Shown piece by piece: positions 32,330 to 44,324 of a stretch of DNA of 64,000 nucleotides. The notes below the pieces were generated by a model that saw nothing but the letters and a program-made list of their open reading frames with translations, did not search any database and was not told the DNA's origin. Origin of the DNA: Sacculina carcini (taxonomy: Eukaryota; Arthropoda; Thecostraca; Sacculinidae). Position 1 is the stretch's first letter, and each line of letters begins with the position of its first letter. Location: positions 6,976,306 to 7,040,305 of the forward strand of contig OU696573.1 of NCBI GenBank assembly GCA_916048095.2. Reading direction: 5' to 3'. The position numbers and the translations under genes were made by a program.

Positions 32330-32870
32330 ATTAGAGTCATGAAGAGGTTTGAAGATTAGACAGCAAAGGCGAAAATGAATACGAGGGACAATTGGAAGCC
32401 AACGAAACTTATATAGAAAACAGGAGGCATGACGGCAAGGAGTACGGTAAATATAAAATGGTTAATATTGAGAAAGAACGCGTTGTAGTATTTTTAGTAA
32501 AGAACGAGGTAAGCTAAAGTATAGTGAGACAATAGTCCATTCCTGCGAATATATGATAATTCACAAGTTTAATAGCTGAACATTGGTCGAGACAGGGACG
32601 AATGGGATAGGGTGAACGTAGGATCAAACGACAAGTGCGTGCGACGGAGCGAATATTATCTACACAGGAGAGCAAATAATCAATAAGAATGCAAAGGTTT
32701 CGAACGGTAACGGGCAGGGGGACTAAGTCGCGGGGGATGACGAGGAAGAAACTCAGATTTTGAAGTGTTTTAAGTGAAAATGGTGAGCTGCAGACCAAAA
32801 AGAAATATCAGAGAGCTCGTCAGATAGCAGGGAAGAGGAATGAAAAGCAAAAGGGATGTAAAGCTGAATA
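32330..32870 (-). pseudogene. LINE reverse transcriptase C-terminal relic
   Basis: The minus strand from about 32700 reads LSCVDNIRSVARTCRLILRS, then CSAIKLVNYHIFAGMDYCL. This matches the post-catalytic region of CR1/L2-type RTs, where K-L-V-x-S-x-I-x-S-R-x-D-Y-C is usual. Downstream, to about 32330, scattered LINE-like blocks persist in broken frames. The family is shared with 44600-45110 on the same strand. Confidence 0.72.
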
Positions 32871-32879
32871 TCGTCGTCA

Positions 32880-35800
32880 CTTACATAGATAATTACTTAA
32901 GCCTCAGCGATTAAAACTCGAAGCATGATTGAAATCACAACTGACTTTATAATCATGGAATAAATTCTTATATAAAACGTATGTGTACATATATGTAGAT
33001 GTGTGTGTGTGTACAGTTTAGCGCTGTTTGCGCGTTATATTGTGTGATTCCATGTATGAGCTTGTACATTTCTTGGGGCAAATTCAATTATGATTAAATC
33101 AGATATTTTGTTCCTTTGTGATTTAGGCAGCATTATTTAATTAACATGTATATTTATAATATATTCATTGTTAATGCAAGTGTGGCTTATTAATGACAAA
33201 TGGTTTGCATCCACCTAGTTGAATGTACTAGGAAATGACCTGCGCCCGCCTAGTAGTTGACCTGTGCTATGTCATCGCAATAGACCACTTGCTCACTGAA
33301 CAGCGAGGTATGCTGCCCTAGTGCGTGTGCACGCATGTATGGGTTTCACTTGGACAGGTGCATTTGAGTCTGTCCGTTTGTGTGTCTGTGTGTGTGTGCG
33401 TGTGTGCGTTTATGTTTGTGTATGCGTATTTGTGCATGTCCATAGTATTTCCGAATGTCTTATAATAATAACATTATTATCGTTAAAATATTCAGAAACG
33501 TTGTTTCATGCTGCTTTTCTATATCTATTTGTATATCTGGTTTTTGGTATATATTTGATTAATTATTTTTACATACTGACATTCACATATTCAATGACGT
33601 TTTAGTTTCATTTATTTATTCGTTAATCATTTTGCTCATTATCATTATACACATCTAATTGTTTTTTGTTTCAATATGTTATCTCAATCTGCGTGTTGCA
33701 GGATTTTGTATATACACATTTATTCTGTATTTTTATCGGAAAACTATATTTGATTAATCGTTATTTTTTTGCTTCTTTCATCACTCTATATCATCTTCCT
33801 GAATAAGTTTCATTTGTCCTACATTCTTCATGTCTATATATTTTGGATGCGTATGGTACGCGTATGTACGCACGGAGGTAATTGAGGTTGCACTTTTTAC
33901 ATGCCAGTGGATTTGTCTGTAATTAATACTAGTTATAAAAATATTGACATTCATAATAGTAACCCTAAAAAATTCATTGAATGACCTTCATTGCTAGTGA
34001 TACTGATACGAGAAAAGTAATTGAGCAATTGTGTGCATCATGTACATTGCTCGCATAACCAATAACATTAACTGATAGCCAATAACAATAGTCCTTGCAC
34101 TGAAATGTTGAGTCATTGACGGCTTCTATCCATGTAGACGTCCACACACAGCCACTACTGTATAAATAGCGCAGGTTTTTGCTCTCGACTTATTGACGGG
34201 AACAACGTCGTGATGTGCTCGCGTGTCGGTAAACCGTGGGCCAAAGGTCGGCAGGTGGTGGCTGAGTTGGTAGCAGTCGCCCATGAGCTCAATGCTGCAA
34301 AAACTCAACGACAATTCATTTTTCCGTCGACCCATCCCGAGTCGGTTGTTGTTACCCGAGATTACGTTGACGCTAAAAGACGGCAGTCAGATCCACGCAC
34401 TCTCACTCTCTCTCACACACACACATGCACGCATTCATACACAATTCACAATGACTTGTGCCTCACATATACACTCTCACAGATTCACGCACAGCAGAGC
34501 TGGCATACCAACATCCACATCAGCGTGAAGCAACAGCTCCCAGACAAAGCGACAGACAAAGACTTGCGGAGCGCGCGTTCAAAGCTGAAATTCTGTCATC
34601 AATGGATTACAATGTGCCGCCGCAAAAAAACCTCGGTTTCCGAGCAAATCCTCAGCCGCGCCATGTCACTTGAGTATGCTGGAGTATGCATCCTAGTATG
34701 TCACCACACACTACACACATATACACATACATGTACACACACACACACACACACTACACACACACTACACATACATGCACGCACACGCACACATACGGAC
34801 ACAGTAGTCGAGAAAAAACCGGGTATTTCAATTCGTTCAGCTCAAGTGGTGCGTATATTTAGCGCCGGAGTTTGGCTTGTGGTTCTCACGCTGGCTGAAC
34901 GACGCTGCAAAAATCGGGACCTGGTAGAGCAGAAGCTGTTTTTGGTTGCGACAGCTCGACCAGTCTACACCCTTGCAGACGTTTTTGCGTCGGCTGGTAC
35001 ACGACAGACACGCTCTCTGCCAAGCGGCAAGCAAAATTTATATTCGCCACAAGTCCATTGAGACAATTTCACCGGCTTACCGCGCACATAAACTATTCAG
35101 TGTTAACATAGAGAAATTTGACGCTGTTAATCAATTTTTGCTTATGCATGATAGAATGCAGTCGGCAGCCGTTGTTAGGACATTGACAGTCGCCTGTAAG
35201 ACTACCCTGCGTACGCTTGCTGCATATTAACGTCACGACGATAAGAGCATTGCAAGTTTTGTGCCTATGCATTCAACTTGGGAGCATGCAAGTGGATGTT
35301 GGTTTACATTTTAATTTTCAGAATAGGATGAACGCAATATACATTTGACAGATTATTATTGACCATTTTGACCAAGAATACAATTGAATATTTTCAAATG
35401 AAAAACCAATTGCTGTGTAAATAATGAGCTGATTATTTATCATGAAGGAAACATAGCCCAGCTTGAGTACAATTAAATATTTTCTTGAGGAGTTAAAACA
35501 ATGAAGGATTGAGCTCTTTAGCAACATTATTATATTAATACCAATAAACATAGTGTAACGGGGAAAACGCTAACACTATAGGTAGATTCAATGCAATCTC
35601 CATGCACCTTGATTATCAAAAGAGAGAGTAAATGATGACCAATAACATTAGCAGATATAAACACGTTGGCAATTAGTGAAGGTGAAATAAAAGGGAAATG
35701 GGAAACGTAGCCTTACAAATTAAAAACTGAATTTGCACTAGTTGACGTGAACCCTGTAATTGTAATTGCGCTTTCAGATTCCGAAAATTTCTTAATGTTC

Positions 35801-36134
35801 GTACCCCGAGCAATATTGTGTGACCATTCCTTGCTAAATACAAATGTTTAAGGACATCGTCGGAGTTCAATTGGGAAAGACAAAACAGAGCTGAAGAGAA
35901 ACAATTCGATGGAGCAGGGCATGGATGACAGTGCAGAGTCAAAGCAGAGTTTGACTAGTGCACCACACCGGAACACACACAGACACACAAACACACGTAA
36001 ACACACTCGCAAGCACATTCAAATGCTGACAAACAGCACTTCATTCAGATGGCCACAATGGGCGATATACACATTTATTGTATTGGCGCAGGCACACATA
36101 CAAACAAGCAGACATACACACAGGCAATTACTCG

Positions 36135-36184
<50 letters not shown>

Positions 36185-36835
36185 GGCAAGCACATATACA
36201 CCAGCATACGCCCATACAGCGCACAGCCCTGATAAATCAATCAACAACAAATCGGATTGTCGTTGGATGTTGACTGCGTCGACCCGGTCGCATCCTGTCG
36301 TACCGCCAGGACAGTATCATCCAATGACAACACACACATACACATACATACACACACACTTTCTCGATGCTCTCGGATGCTCACGCCGATGTCATACACC
36401 ACTGATTTCTGCGCTGAGGCCGATAATTTGCGATGACAAAATTGTGCGCAAATCGCCGTGATAAGCGCGCTCGTTTGTGCGTGTTTGTGTGTTTGTACGT
36501 GCAGGTCGGTAGCACAATGCATGACAGCTGAGATTGCCTGAGGTCCGCCTCGTCTCCCACGCTACCGGCCACTGATGGGGGGATGCACTCGGCGGCCGAA
36601 ATGCGCAGGTCAACGACCCGACTGCGTCAAGGTCGAGAAAGTGGAGCGTTACTCTTTTGATAATGGAGAAGCGACTTTGTTACACATACATTTGTGGTCT
36701 GTTAGGCACTGTGTTAATGAATGCTTGCGATCAAATTGTTCAGTTTATTGTCAGCTGAGCGTGCCAAATTTATTTATTATTGTACTAAGCTTGAAAAGTC
36801 GATTCGACTTATGTTCTTATGAGTGTTTACCGTTA
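32880..36835. other. Long gene-free stretch with microsatellites
   Basis: TG tracts at 33380-33410, CA tracts at 34410-34440, 34730-34790 and 36138-36182. A 283-codon open frame at 34210-35061 is partly CA-repeat translation and shows no known domain, so I do not call it a gene. GC-richer islands lie at 34130-35060 and 36240-36650. Confidence 0.45.
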
Positions 36836-36843
36836 ATAGTATT

Positions 36844-37016
36844 CAGAGCCGTTGCGAGGAATTATGGGGCCCCCCGAAGGCAACACTTGGGGCCCCCATT
36901 GTGAATATTGAATACATTTATTAGATATAATCACATAATACGTGAAGCAAAGGGGCCCCTCAACATTCGCCCCCCCCCCCCGGCCGGGGGTACGGGGGGC
37001 GGTTGCTACGGCTCTG
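36844..37016. mobile_element. hAT MITE, CAGAGCCG family (copy 3)
   Basis: 173 bp with ends CAGAGCCGTTGCGAGG and, inverted, CAGAGCCGTAGCAACC. Identical flanks ATAGTATT at 36836-36843 and 37017-37024. Central C and G runs flank CCGGCCGG. Confidence 0.94.
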
Positions 37017-37024
37017 ATAGTATT

Positions 37025-38290
37025 GGTACTGATAAGCGAGATACCGTCCATTTCTGCTGTCATAACGCTGTATTGCCTCAATCAGGACGGTTATGGCGGG
37101 TCCTTGCAATTTTAATCTTGGCCACTTTAAAGGAAGAGTACTGATTGAAAGGATTGAAAAATGTGAAAGATAATGTAATTAAATGGCATGCTTAATCGAC
37201 GCACGAGATGTTTGACTTCCGAGAGCGTTTCTTGAATATATTAAGCTCGGGATCCGAACTCCTACAATTGATGAAGCAACATGGTATATCGATCTCACAG
37301 TCGAACCTTTAAATTTGGTCAGATTCACAAAAATATACTCCAGGTATGTTAGTGTTCCGCATTTCAAGCTGGCAACGACTCGACGGAAACGTATATGAAT
37401 AATAGGAAATGTTCCGAGAAGGTAAAACATATTTAGTCACACTTGAATTTTTCAGACTACAGTTGTTTCTGGCGGTACTGTGATTTGCATATCATCTAAT
37501 AACAGGTCACTTTTGTAGGCTCATTACATAACACATAATCTGAATTTGTATATATTTTACAAAACACAAAAATAATACAGCTCAACTTCAATGTCGATTC
37601 ATGCCAGCTATCTAATATTTAAACTAGCGCTGACATTAGAAATTTAGAGTCTAAAGTTTTGACGATGGCGATTTTACTCGGTCAATGGACTCACGAGAAC
37701 AGAGACAAAGCCCGTGGCAAAGCATGCAATTTTACCACAAAACAAACATAAACACACTGTGGGACAAACTGATGGCTTGATTGCTGGGCGTCCTGACGGC
37801 CGATGAATTCTACCCGAAACAGAGCCACACACACACGCACACACGCACACACACACACGCACGCACACACGCACGCACACCAACTGGCGAGCCGTGATCG
37901 GCAGACTGGCTGTAATAGTGCAGTGGCGGTGGGCGGGCGGCATGTGTGTCTGGGTGTTTGTTATCAGACGACCAGCAAAAACGCCAGACAGACGGCGGTA
38001 ATTTCATCTGCCCAGAGTAATCAACTCGTGTCGCGCTGGCAAAGCGCACGCGAGCGCGCGTTTTGATTGTCGGTCGGTGGCATTTTTGGCGCGCGGGCGC
38101 CCGCGCAGTGTTTTTTGCTGCACAGCAAGCTATTTGTGTGTTTTGTGCGACATAGAACCGTTGCTGGCTGCGATATTGCCTGGCGCCGGCCAAACATACA
38201 TTCTTTGACTGAAAGGACTTTTGCCAACTTGGGATTATAAGCTTGTACGAGGCTTCGTATGCCGTATCCGTGTGAAAAACATATCGCATG
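37025..38290. other. Gene-free stretch with CA tract and GC-rich island
   Basis: (CA)n with CG variants at 37827-37880. The 37900-38170 stretch is GC-rich with many CpGs (GGCGCGCGGGCGCCCGCGC near 38090). No recognised coding region; a CpG-island promoter for a gene outside the visible homology is possible. Confidence 0.4.
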
Positions 38291-38556
38291 GTGCGGGAAA
38301 ATATGTATATTACGCAAAAAATACGCTATTTGGAGGCTCCCGCTATTTAGAGGTGTGATCTGCAGCAATGGATATCAACCTTTTTTATGAATTGTTCATT
38401 TTTTCTCAAATATTCCTTTTTCATTTACCAGTCTGCATCCTTATTAACCGATTCCATCAATATCTTGCATTACCCATAACATTATTCAGCTGATCGGCGT
38501 TCTCCACTGGACGCCATGGTTTTGGTACGCATCAGCTTGCTGGATAGACCCGTTTC

Positions 38557-40188
38557 ATGAATGCTGAAACGGAATGATTGCGTAGATCTTTATCTTTGTG
38601 CAAAGGTTGCGTGATTCTAGAACGGGAAGGAAACGTGCGCCTCATTATTCCGAATGCAAGTCGAAAACAGATTCTTGAAGAATTGAATGCTGCACATTGT
38701 GGAATGACTCGGATGAAGCAGTTGGCGCGAAGATTCGTCTTGTGGCCCTCTATCGACGCAGAAATAGAGGCGTACGTAAACGATCGTTCCACGTGCGCTC
38801 GGAACGCAAGATACCCGCTAGCGTCGTTGCGACCCTGGCCGTTGGCTGGCAAACCCTGGGAAATGCTTCATGTTGACTACGCGGGGCCAATTGGCAACTG
38901 CATTTTTTTCATTTGCTTGGATTCATCTTCGAAGCTCCCATATATATCCATGATGAATGTGGGTCAAACTACGGCCTCAGCAACTCTATCTGCACTTACA
39001 CATATTTTCGCCATTGAAGGACTGCTCGTCTCCAATGTGTCAGACAACGGGCCACAATTTACTTCATCGGAGATCAAACATTTCAGCGAGGCGTAAGGAA
39101 TTTCACATACAACTACAGCACCATATCATACACCGTCGAACGGTAAAGCTGAGCGTTTTGTACAAGCCTTGAAGCAAGGACTGAGGAAGTTATCAAATGA
39201 CGACTCCAGCAGCCGTAACGATTTGGTGAAGATACTGGCGCAATACCGAACTACGCCTCATCCGTCACTAGACGGTAAATCATCAGCAGAAGTGTTACAC
39301 GGGAGAATTCACCGTCATCTGCTGGATAGGAAACTCGACATCAACAAGCCGGTGTTAGCCAAAACAAGCGGTCACTCCGCTACTTTGAACCAGGTGACAG
39401 GGTGCATGCTCGTTGGTACCAGGATTCTAGACGTTGGGTTTTCGGAACGGTTTTGCAGCGCATGGGCTCAGTCATGTATAAGGTGCGAACGAACGGAGTG
39501 GTCATCAGACGACATATTGATCAGCTTCGGCGGAGGACGAGTAACGAGCAGGAGCAGCGGATACACAACCAAATAGATGTCAGCGGCGTTGCATGACCGA
39601 TCGTTCAGAAATGCTCAGCTCCTCGGTTGGGCCGAATCAAGATCTGCTGCTAGTTGATCCGAGAGACACACTGACTTCAAATATGCGATCCTTCTGTCGT
39701 CAATCGAGACGCGAGTGTTACCCATTCGAGTCCACGTCCTGAAACTCTTCCTCCTGATCATGGTTCACCGGATCGTTCCTCTCCGGGGTGGTCCGTGACC
39801 AGACAGAATCCAGGCGACTACCGTTCAAGGTTGGTCGCACGGTTCGTGGTCCTGTGCGTTATACACCGGACCGTTTCTGAAGGTATGCATCGCATTTTTG
39901 AGTGTGGAGGAGTGTTGTGTATTTACAAGAGTGAGTGTACACGTGTGTGTGTGTGTGTATGTGTTGTGCGTGTGAGTTTGTGCGTGTGTGCATGTACGTA
40001 CGGTGTCAACAACAACTAGTCACGCGTGTGTTTGAGCGGGTGTGAGTATGTTTGTAGGTTTGTGTGTCAGGAGCTGTGTTTGTGAATTGTAACAAGCAAT
40101 GGGTTTCAAGTAGCAGCGTACAGTAAGGAGTTGAATAGAGAATATCAGTTATTCAGTGTGTGTTTGATTTCATCTATAGTGGAGACAT
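38557..40188 (+). mobile_element. 5'-truncated LTR-retroelement insertion
   Basis: It starts abruptly at the integrase region, with no LTR, RT or RNase H before it. It carries integrase and about 500 bp of TG-rich sequence that could be a 3' LTR ending ATAACA. The left edge within the pogo-like element is sharp; no clear target duplication was seen. Confidence 0.6.
38578..39600 (+). pseudogene. Ty3/gypsy-type integrase, broken
   Basis: The plus strand reads a degenerate zinc-binding region (AAHCGMTRMKQLARRFVLWP, then STCARN) and the catalytic core MLHVDYAGP...VSDNGPQF. An in-frame TAA follows at 39094-39096. The frame reopens with PSNGKAERFVQALKQGLRK, which carries the catalytic Glu. A one-base frame change near 39390 leads to DRVHARWYQD and VMYKVRTNGVVIRRHIDQLR, the C-terminal chromatin/DNA-binding domain. 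The enzyme inserted retroelement cDNA. The stop, the frameshift and the missing zinc-ligand Cys make it inactive. Confidence 0.85.
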
Positions 40189-40544
40189 AACACTGAGCAC
40201 ATCATTGGTCTATGATGCAGTAAAATCGGAATCGTCAAGGCTATACGAAGGTTTATATTCGTGTGTGATGATCTCTACCAATCTGAGGTCCTAGGCAACC
40301 GCCTAGTTTGCTTATGCCTAAGGCCGGCCCTAATAAGTCACTCGTTTCTACCAATCAGGCTGCAACAGTGAACCATTTGCACTCTACAAATTGAAATAAA
40401 CCAATAGTTAGCTATTTGGAGTTTTCCTCTATTTGAAATTCGCTATTTAGAGGTGGAGCTAACACGTACTTGATGAGCTTTTGATCAAGACTAAGGAATT
40501 ATTCCGATATTCGGAGGTTGGACGATTTGCGAGTCAAGATTGAA

Positions 40545-41345
40545 CTGGATTGCAGTCCGCAGCTCGCCATGTTCTTGTATCTATTCTCTATTCCTTGATG
40601 AAGTTTGTGGTCACTTGCGCTTATGCTATTCAATAGCTGACCTATGCATTGTAACGCTTCGGAGCTACCGGTCTCCATCGTTAGACAGTTGGTCAAATAA
40701 AGGCCAATATTTTGTGTCTGATGTTGTCTTTTAATGGGCTTGATGTTAGCACCCATGTGGGAATCACACCTCGGTGCTGACATCGCGTATAGGTGCTCGG
40801 TGCTGACATCGCATATAGATCCGCCTCATAGCCGAGTGGCTAAGACGCACGCTTTGTGCACGAGAGGTCCAGGGCTCGATTCCCTGGCGAGGTGAAACGG
40901 ATGGGTTCGTTTCTCAAAGTGATAGCCCAAATGCCGCAAGGCGGGTTTCGTGTGCGCGCAGCCGTACAGTTTTCTGTGCTGGTCGTGACTGCGAAAACCC
41001 GTGTAGCGGCCGGACCTGCGGTGTGCCAGCCGGGGCCGTGAGGCTTTGCCCCCGCAAAATTACACGCGAACACAGCCTTCTCTACTGCTGTGCTTAAATG
41101 TGTAATTATAATTAATAGGTGCTAACATAGACATAGACCATGAATAGACAACACCACATACAAGGTACTGACATTAATTTGACCAACTCTCTGACGATGG
41201 AGACCGGCATATCTGAAACGCTACAAAGCATTGCCCAGCTTTTGAAGAGCATAAGCGCAAGGCACCAAAAACTTGCTCGAGGCATCGCGAACACGCACAA
41301 GGAAACTTTGAGCTGCGAACTTTTTCAAAACACACAATGTTGAAG
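40545..41345. repeat. Inverted-repeat element holding a SINE, possibly Penelope-like
   Basis: About 215 bp at 40545-40760 return inverted at about 41120-41340. Shared landmarks are TTGACCAACT, GATGGAGACCGG, AGCATAAGCGCAAG and GAGCTGCG. The right arm has CTGACGATGGAGACCGG, then CTGAAACGCTAC; the left arm has the same layout on the minus strand. A SINE (40819-41117) occupies the spacer. Related in plan to 10665-11760. Confidence 0.6.
40819..41117 (+). mobile_element. tRNA-derived SINE (copy 1)
   Basis: The head has A-box-like TAGCCGAGTGGCTAAG and B-box-like GGCTCGATTCC and folds as a tRNA-like cloverleaf (CGCCTC pairs with GAGGTG). About 200 bp of body follows (GGTTTCGTGTGCGCGCAGCC) and an A/T tail. 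Flanks of about 19 bp, GGTGCTGACATCGCATATAG and GGTGCTAACATAGACATAG, look like an imperfect target duplication. The whole 300-bp unit recurs at 57963, so it is a SINE and not a free tRNA gene. Confidence 0.88.
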
Positions 41346-41717
41346 TTGATCGCTCATTTGCAGTTTATATTTGTTATATAAAGCGGCTTTGCAGCACATG
41401 GGTAATAACAACATATGTAGATTAATACATGTGTGCAAGTGAATGCAGGCAAGATATATACATGTATAATGTATCAGTAACGTATAAAATGAGTATGTTA
41501 TAATATAAGAATTGACCTGATCAATTAGTATACACAATCAAAGAACAATTATTCCGATCATGACAATTGCGATACAACCATAAATTTGACAAAGTATGTT
41601 GGGGCAATGTCATTGAACATATAATAACATATACTTGAAATAAGGAGTTAATTTCGTAAAGTTTCTGACACTAAGCACCGCAACATGATTATTTCTTAAT
41701 CTCGTGTGTAATCAATG
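41346..41717. other. Gene-free stretch
   Basis: Nothing recognised. Confidence 0.4.
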
Positions 41718-41880
41718 GTGGTATTATACATTGGTGTATTCAATGGTGTATTAATGGTGTATCATACATTGGTGTATTCAATGGTGTATTAATGGTGTAT
41801 TATACATTGGTGTATTCAATGGTGTATTAATGGTGTATTATACATCGGTGTATTCAATGGTGTATTAATGGTGTATTATG
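41718..41880. repeat. 38-bp tandem repeat, about four units
   Basis: Unit of about 38 bp built of three sub-blocks containing TGGTGTATTA, CATTGGTGTATTC and AATGGTGTATTAA. Sub-blocks themselves resemble TGGTGTATT, so the array has a higher-order structure. Confidence 0.9.
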
Positions 41881-41944
41881 AAACTGATGAAATGGTGTAC
41901 TGTGAAACGGCACTACCACCATCACCGGACATCCGCTGAGAATT

Positions 41945-42036
41945 TGACTGTGAGTGTGTGTGTATGTGTGTGTGAGTGTGTGTCTGTGTGTGTATATGTG
42001 CGTATGTGTGTGTGTGTGTGTGGGTGTGTGTGTTGA
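41945..42036. repeat. Imperfect (TG)n microsatellite
   Basis: TG repeats with A, C and G interruptions. Confidence 0.9.
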
Positions 42037-42597
42037 AAAACCACAGAGGAAGACGCTATCAGGCACAATGATGACTTGACACTACTTCCTACGAGGCGTG
42101 TTCTTGTGCACGCACACTCGAGGTAGTATTATTTGGCAAAGGGTAAAAGTGTAATTGTTACGTTTGTTGGCAATGTTGTAAGAACTATCGACTGAATTAA
42201 ATTGTTTGCTATCATCCGTTTGTGCGCACAAATTTCAGCGTGAATTTCCGGTTAAATTTATACCGTTTATACTACCTTAATATGTCCGCTCTAATGTTTT
42301 GTTGTGTGTCACCTTTAGACAATTCTGAGAATGAAAGTAAAGGACTCACACGGCAAAACTTCAGTTTTTACGAAAAATTTTATAGTAATGATTTTATCTT
42401 ATCACAATACTCAGATGCTGTGAAATATTATCTGAAGATATGTGATATAGTAACTGTAATTGAATCCGGAGACAAATTGTACAATGGAAATATGCTGGAA
42501 ATACACAGTGTGTAGTATTGTATTAATTTTATCATACTGTAAATATCTCACATAAACAGTATGCGTATTCGTCTAATTTGTTAAAACAGAAATGATT
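42037..42597. other. Gene-free stretch, one unrecognised short ORF
   Basis: An open frame of about 85 codons ends near 42515 (SEYFSDAV-like composition, no known domain). Too short and isolated to call a gene. Confidence 0.35.
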
Positions 42598-42599
42598 TA

Positions 42600-43220
42600 C
42601 CGTAAAACTCTATTTGAAAAATAGAACGACACCCTGTAATACAGGGGCGGGCCACATCCTGCCCGCCATCCTGCTATGCCTTATTATTGCAATCCGGCCC
42701 GCAGACTTCCCACTAAAAGTAGAGAAAAAATTCAAAATAAATCTTGACTTTTTCAAAAGAATATATTATTGAACTACGTTTACATTTCATTTGTATTATT
42801 ACTGTCATTATTATATTTAGTAGTAGTAGTATTAGTCTGAGATTTGGTTTTTCAGTGCGCCAGCCATCTCTTTCCAAGAGTCTCATCTGGCTTTCGCTCT
42901 GTGAAGTTTGCCCGCCCCTGCTCTAAGAGAACCTCACCTCCAATTGAACGTGTTTAAAGGGCTACAATGGCGACGTGTCACTATAGTTTTATTGGTGAAT
43001 TTGTAATTACTTACCGGTAAATATCCATTGTCTATACATTTTGTTATATAAATTTGCATAAGCCATCTGATACTATTTTCATCCAGAAAATATACAATAT
43101 CTTCTCAAAATGTTGACCAGCTAGTCGACAAATAGAGCGGCACCCTTTAATTGAACCGCGGCTTCACGGCGGAAGGCTTAAAAACTAGAAGGGTACGCCG
43201 TTCTAACAGATGTTTTACGG
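42600..43220. mobile_element. TA-target MITE (CCGTAAAAC ends), 621 bp with nested MITE
   Basis: Left end CCGTAAAACTCTATTTG; right end inverted CCGTAAAACATCTGTTAG. TA on both sides (42598-42599, 43221-43222) fits a Tc1/mariner-pogo type target. A truncated relative is at 10168-10610. Confidence 0.8.
42642..42920. mobile_element. hAT-type MITE nested in a TA-target MITE, 279 bp
   Basis: Ends CAGGGGCGGGCCACATCC and, inverted, CAGGGGCGGGCAAACTTCAC. The flanks CTGTAATA and CTCTAAGA agree at 6 of 8. Confidence 0.82.
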
Positions 43221-43344
43221 TATATTCCCTTAAGGACAATACGTGTTAGTTCAAATCTAAATTCAATTCACTATTTCAAAATAATGAAAATATTTTATAA
43301 CATGTATTTAGTCAAGCACACAGCAAACGTGCGAACACCGAATA

Positions 43345-43742
43345 CTGTAAATGCCCTTTTTATCCGACATGCCGGATTATTTTTCGACCCCCTGCGTATG
43401 GAGCCGGATTATATGAGCCTGCCGGATTATTAGAGCCTGTCGGATTATTTTTGGTCACTCCGCACGGTAGGATTGCGCAAAAACTGCAACAAAAACAATA
43501 GTGCACTGCTTACAGGGACGAGGACACATATGAAGACGATGATTTCTGCTTTGATTAATGAGTGCCGGTTTATAAGAGGACTGCTGAATAAACTCTTGCT
43601 GAACTATAAGTGAACCGTGGTTGCAGTTTCAATAAGCCTTTCCAGGAAGTACCGGGTTATTAGAGACTGCCGGATTATTTTTCAACCCATACTTGAGGGT
43701 GCCGGATTATTAGAGCCTGTCGGATAAATAGAGAATTTACGG
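43345..43742. mobile_element. TA-target MITE with GCCGGATTATT internal repeats, 398 bp
   Basis: Left end CTGTAAATGCCCTTTTTATC; right end inverted CCGTAAATTCTCTATTTATC. TA on both sides. GCCGGATTATT(A/T) followed by TTTGACC- or GAGCCTG-like sequence recurs at least six times near both ends. Confidence 0.82.
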
Positions 43743-43744
43743 TA

Positions 43745-44320
43745 AATAACTAGCTTACTAGAGCACAAAACAGAGACAGAACATGTGCCGACAATAAGAC
43801 CAAACAAATGCAGTATACCCGAAAACTGCATTGCAACGAGCAATGAGTATGGTGTGTTAAAACTAATATAAAATGACAATAAAAAGATAAAATAGGTGTG
43901 CATGAATCATCTCACATGGAATAATATAACAAAATAAGCATAAATAAACAAAATCTGTGACTGACGTGATAACCCACAATTAGCGAATTAACCTCGAGTG
44001 GAGAATTGGCAAAAAGCCGTTTTGGCAACTCTGAAGAAAACAAGGGGAAGCAGGAAGGGTGGGATTAGAGATAGCACGTGCTGGAGAAAAAGGGGATTGT
44101 GTATCGTGGAAGAATTTTCGTGTGGACATTTTTCACAGCCAAGACTTTAGAGTCTGGGGCTCGCAGAGCACTAACTCTGTGACTCGAACCTGCGACCGGC
44201 CTCCAAAAGGTAAATTTGCTTTTGTGGGTCAATAATCATTACAGGTGAGAAAAAATTAAACAAGATACCGGAGAACATGACGCATGTAAATTAAGTTTGA
44301 TGGAAGCGAACGAAGTGAGT
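43745..44320. other. Gene-free stretch
   Basis: Nothing recognised. A tRNA-B-box-like string near 44190 lacks a partner A box. Confidence 0.4.
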
Positions 44321-44324
44321 GGAA

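Larger units (their letters stand above)
38295..40527. mobile_element. pogo/Tigger-like element interrupted by a retroelement fragment
   Basis: The left part (to about 38556) matches the left half of the copy at 54436-55163, for example GCTATTTAGAGGTGTGATCT. The right part (from about 40189) matches its right half, including TTGCTTATGCCTAAGGCCGG. The ends are decayed. The break lies inside a segment continuous in the 54436 copy. Confidence 0.68.

Noticed and set aside
34210-35061. 283-codon open frame
   Set aside because: Contains CA-repeat translations, shows no known domain and starts from no convincing context. Open length alone is weak evidence in eukaryotic DNA.
40821-40893. Functional tRNA-Ser or tRNA-Leu gene
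   Set aside because: A and B boxes are good, but the tRNA-like part continues into a 200-bp body repeated at 57963, so it is a SINE head.
10665-41345. Active hammerhead ribozymes
   Set aside because: The CTGAYGA and GAAAC cores are present, but the closing base pair of stem II and a clear stem I are missing. Kept only as a motif-level observation.
42222-42515. Short gene of about 97 codons
   Set aside because: No recognised domain, no ATG at the frame start and no supporting neighbours.
44165-44215. tRNA-like or SINE head (B-box-like string on minus)
   Set aside because: No matching A box at the required distance and no cloverleaf pairing.
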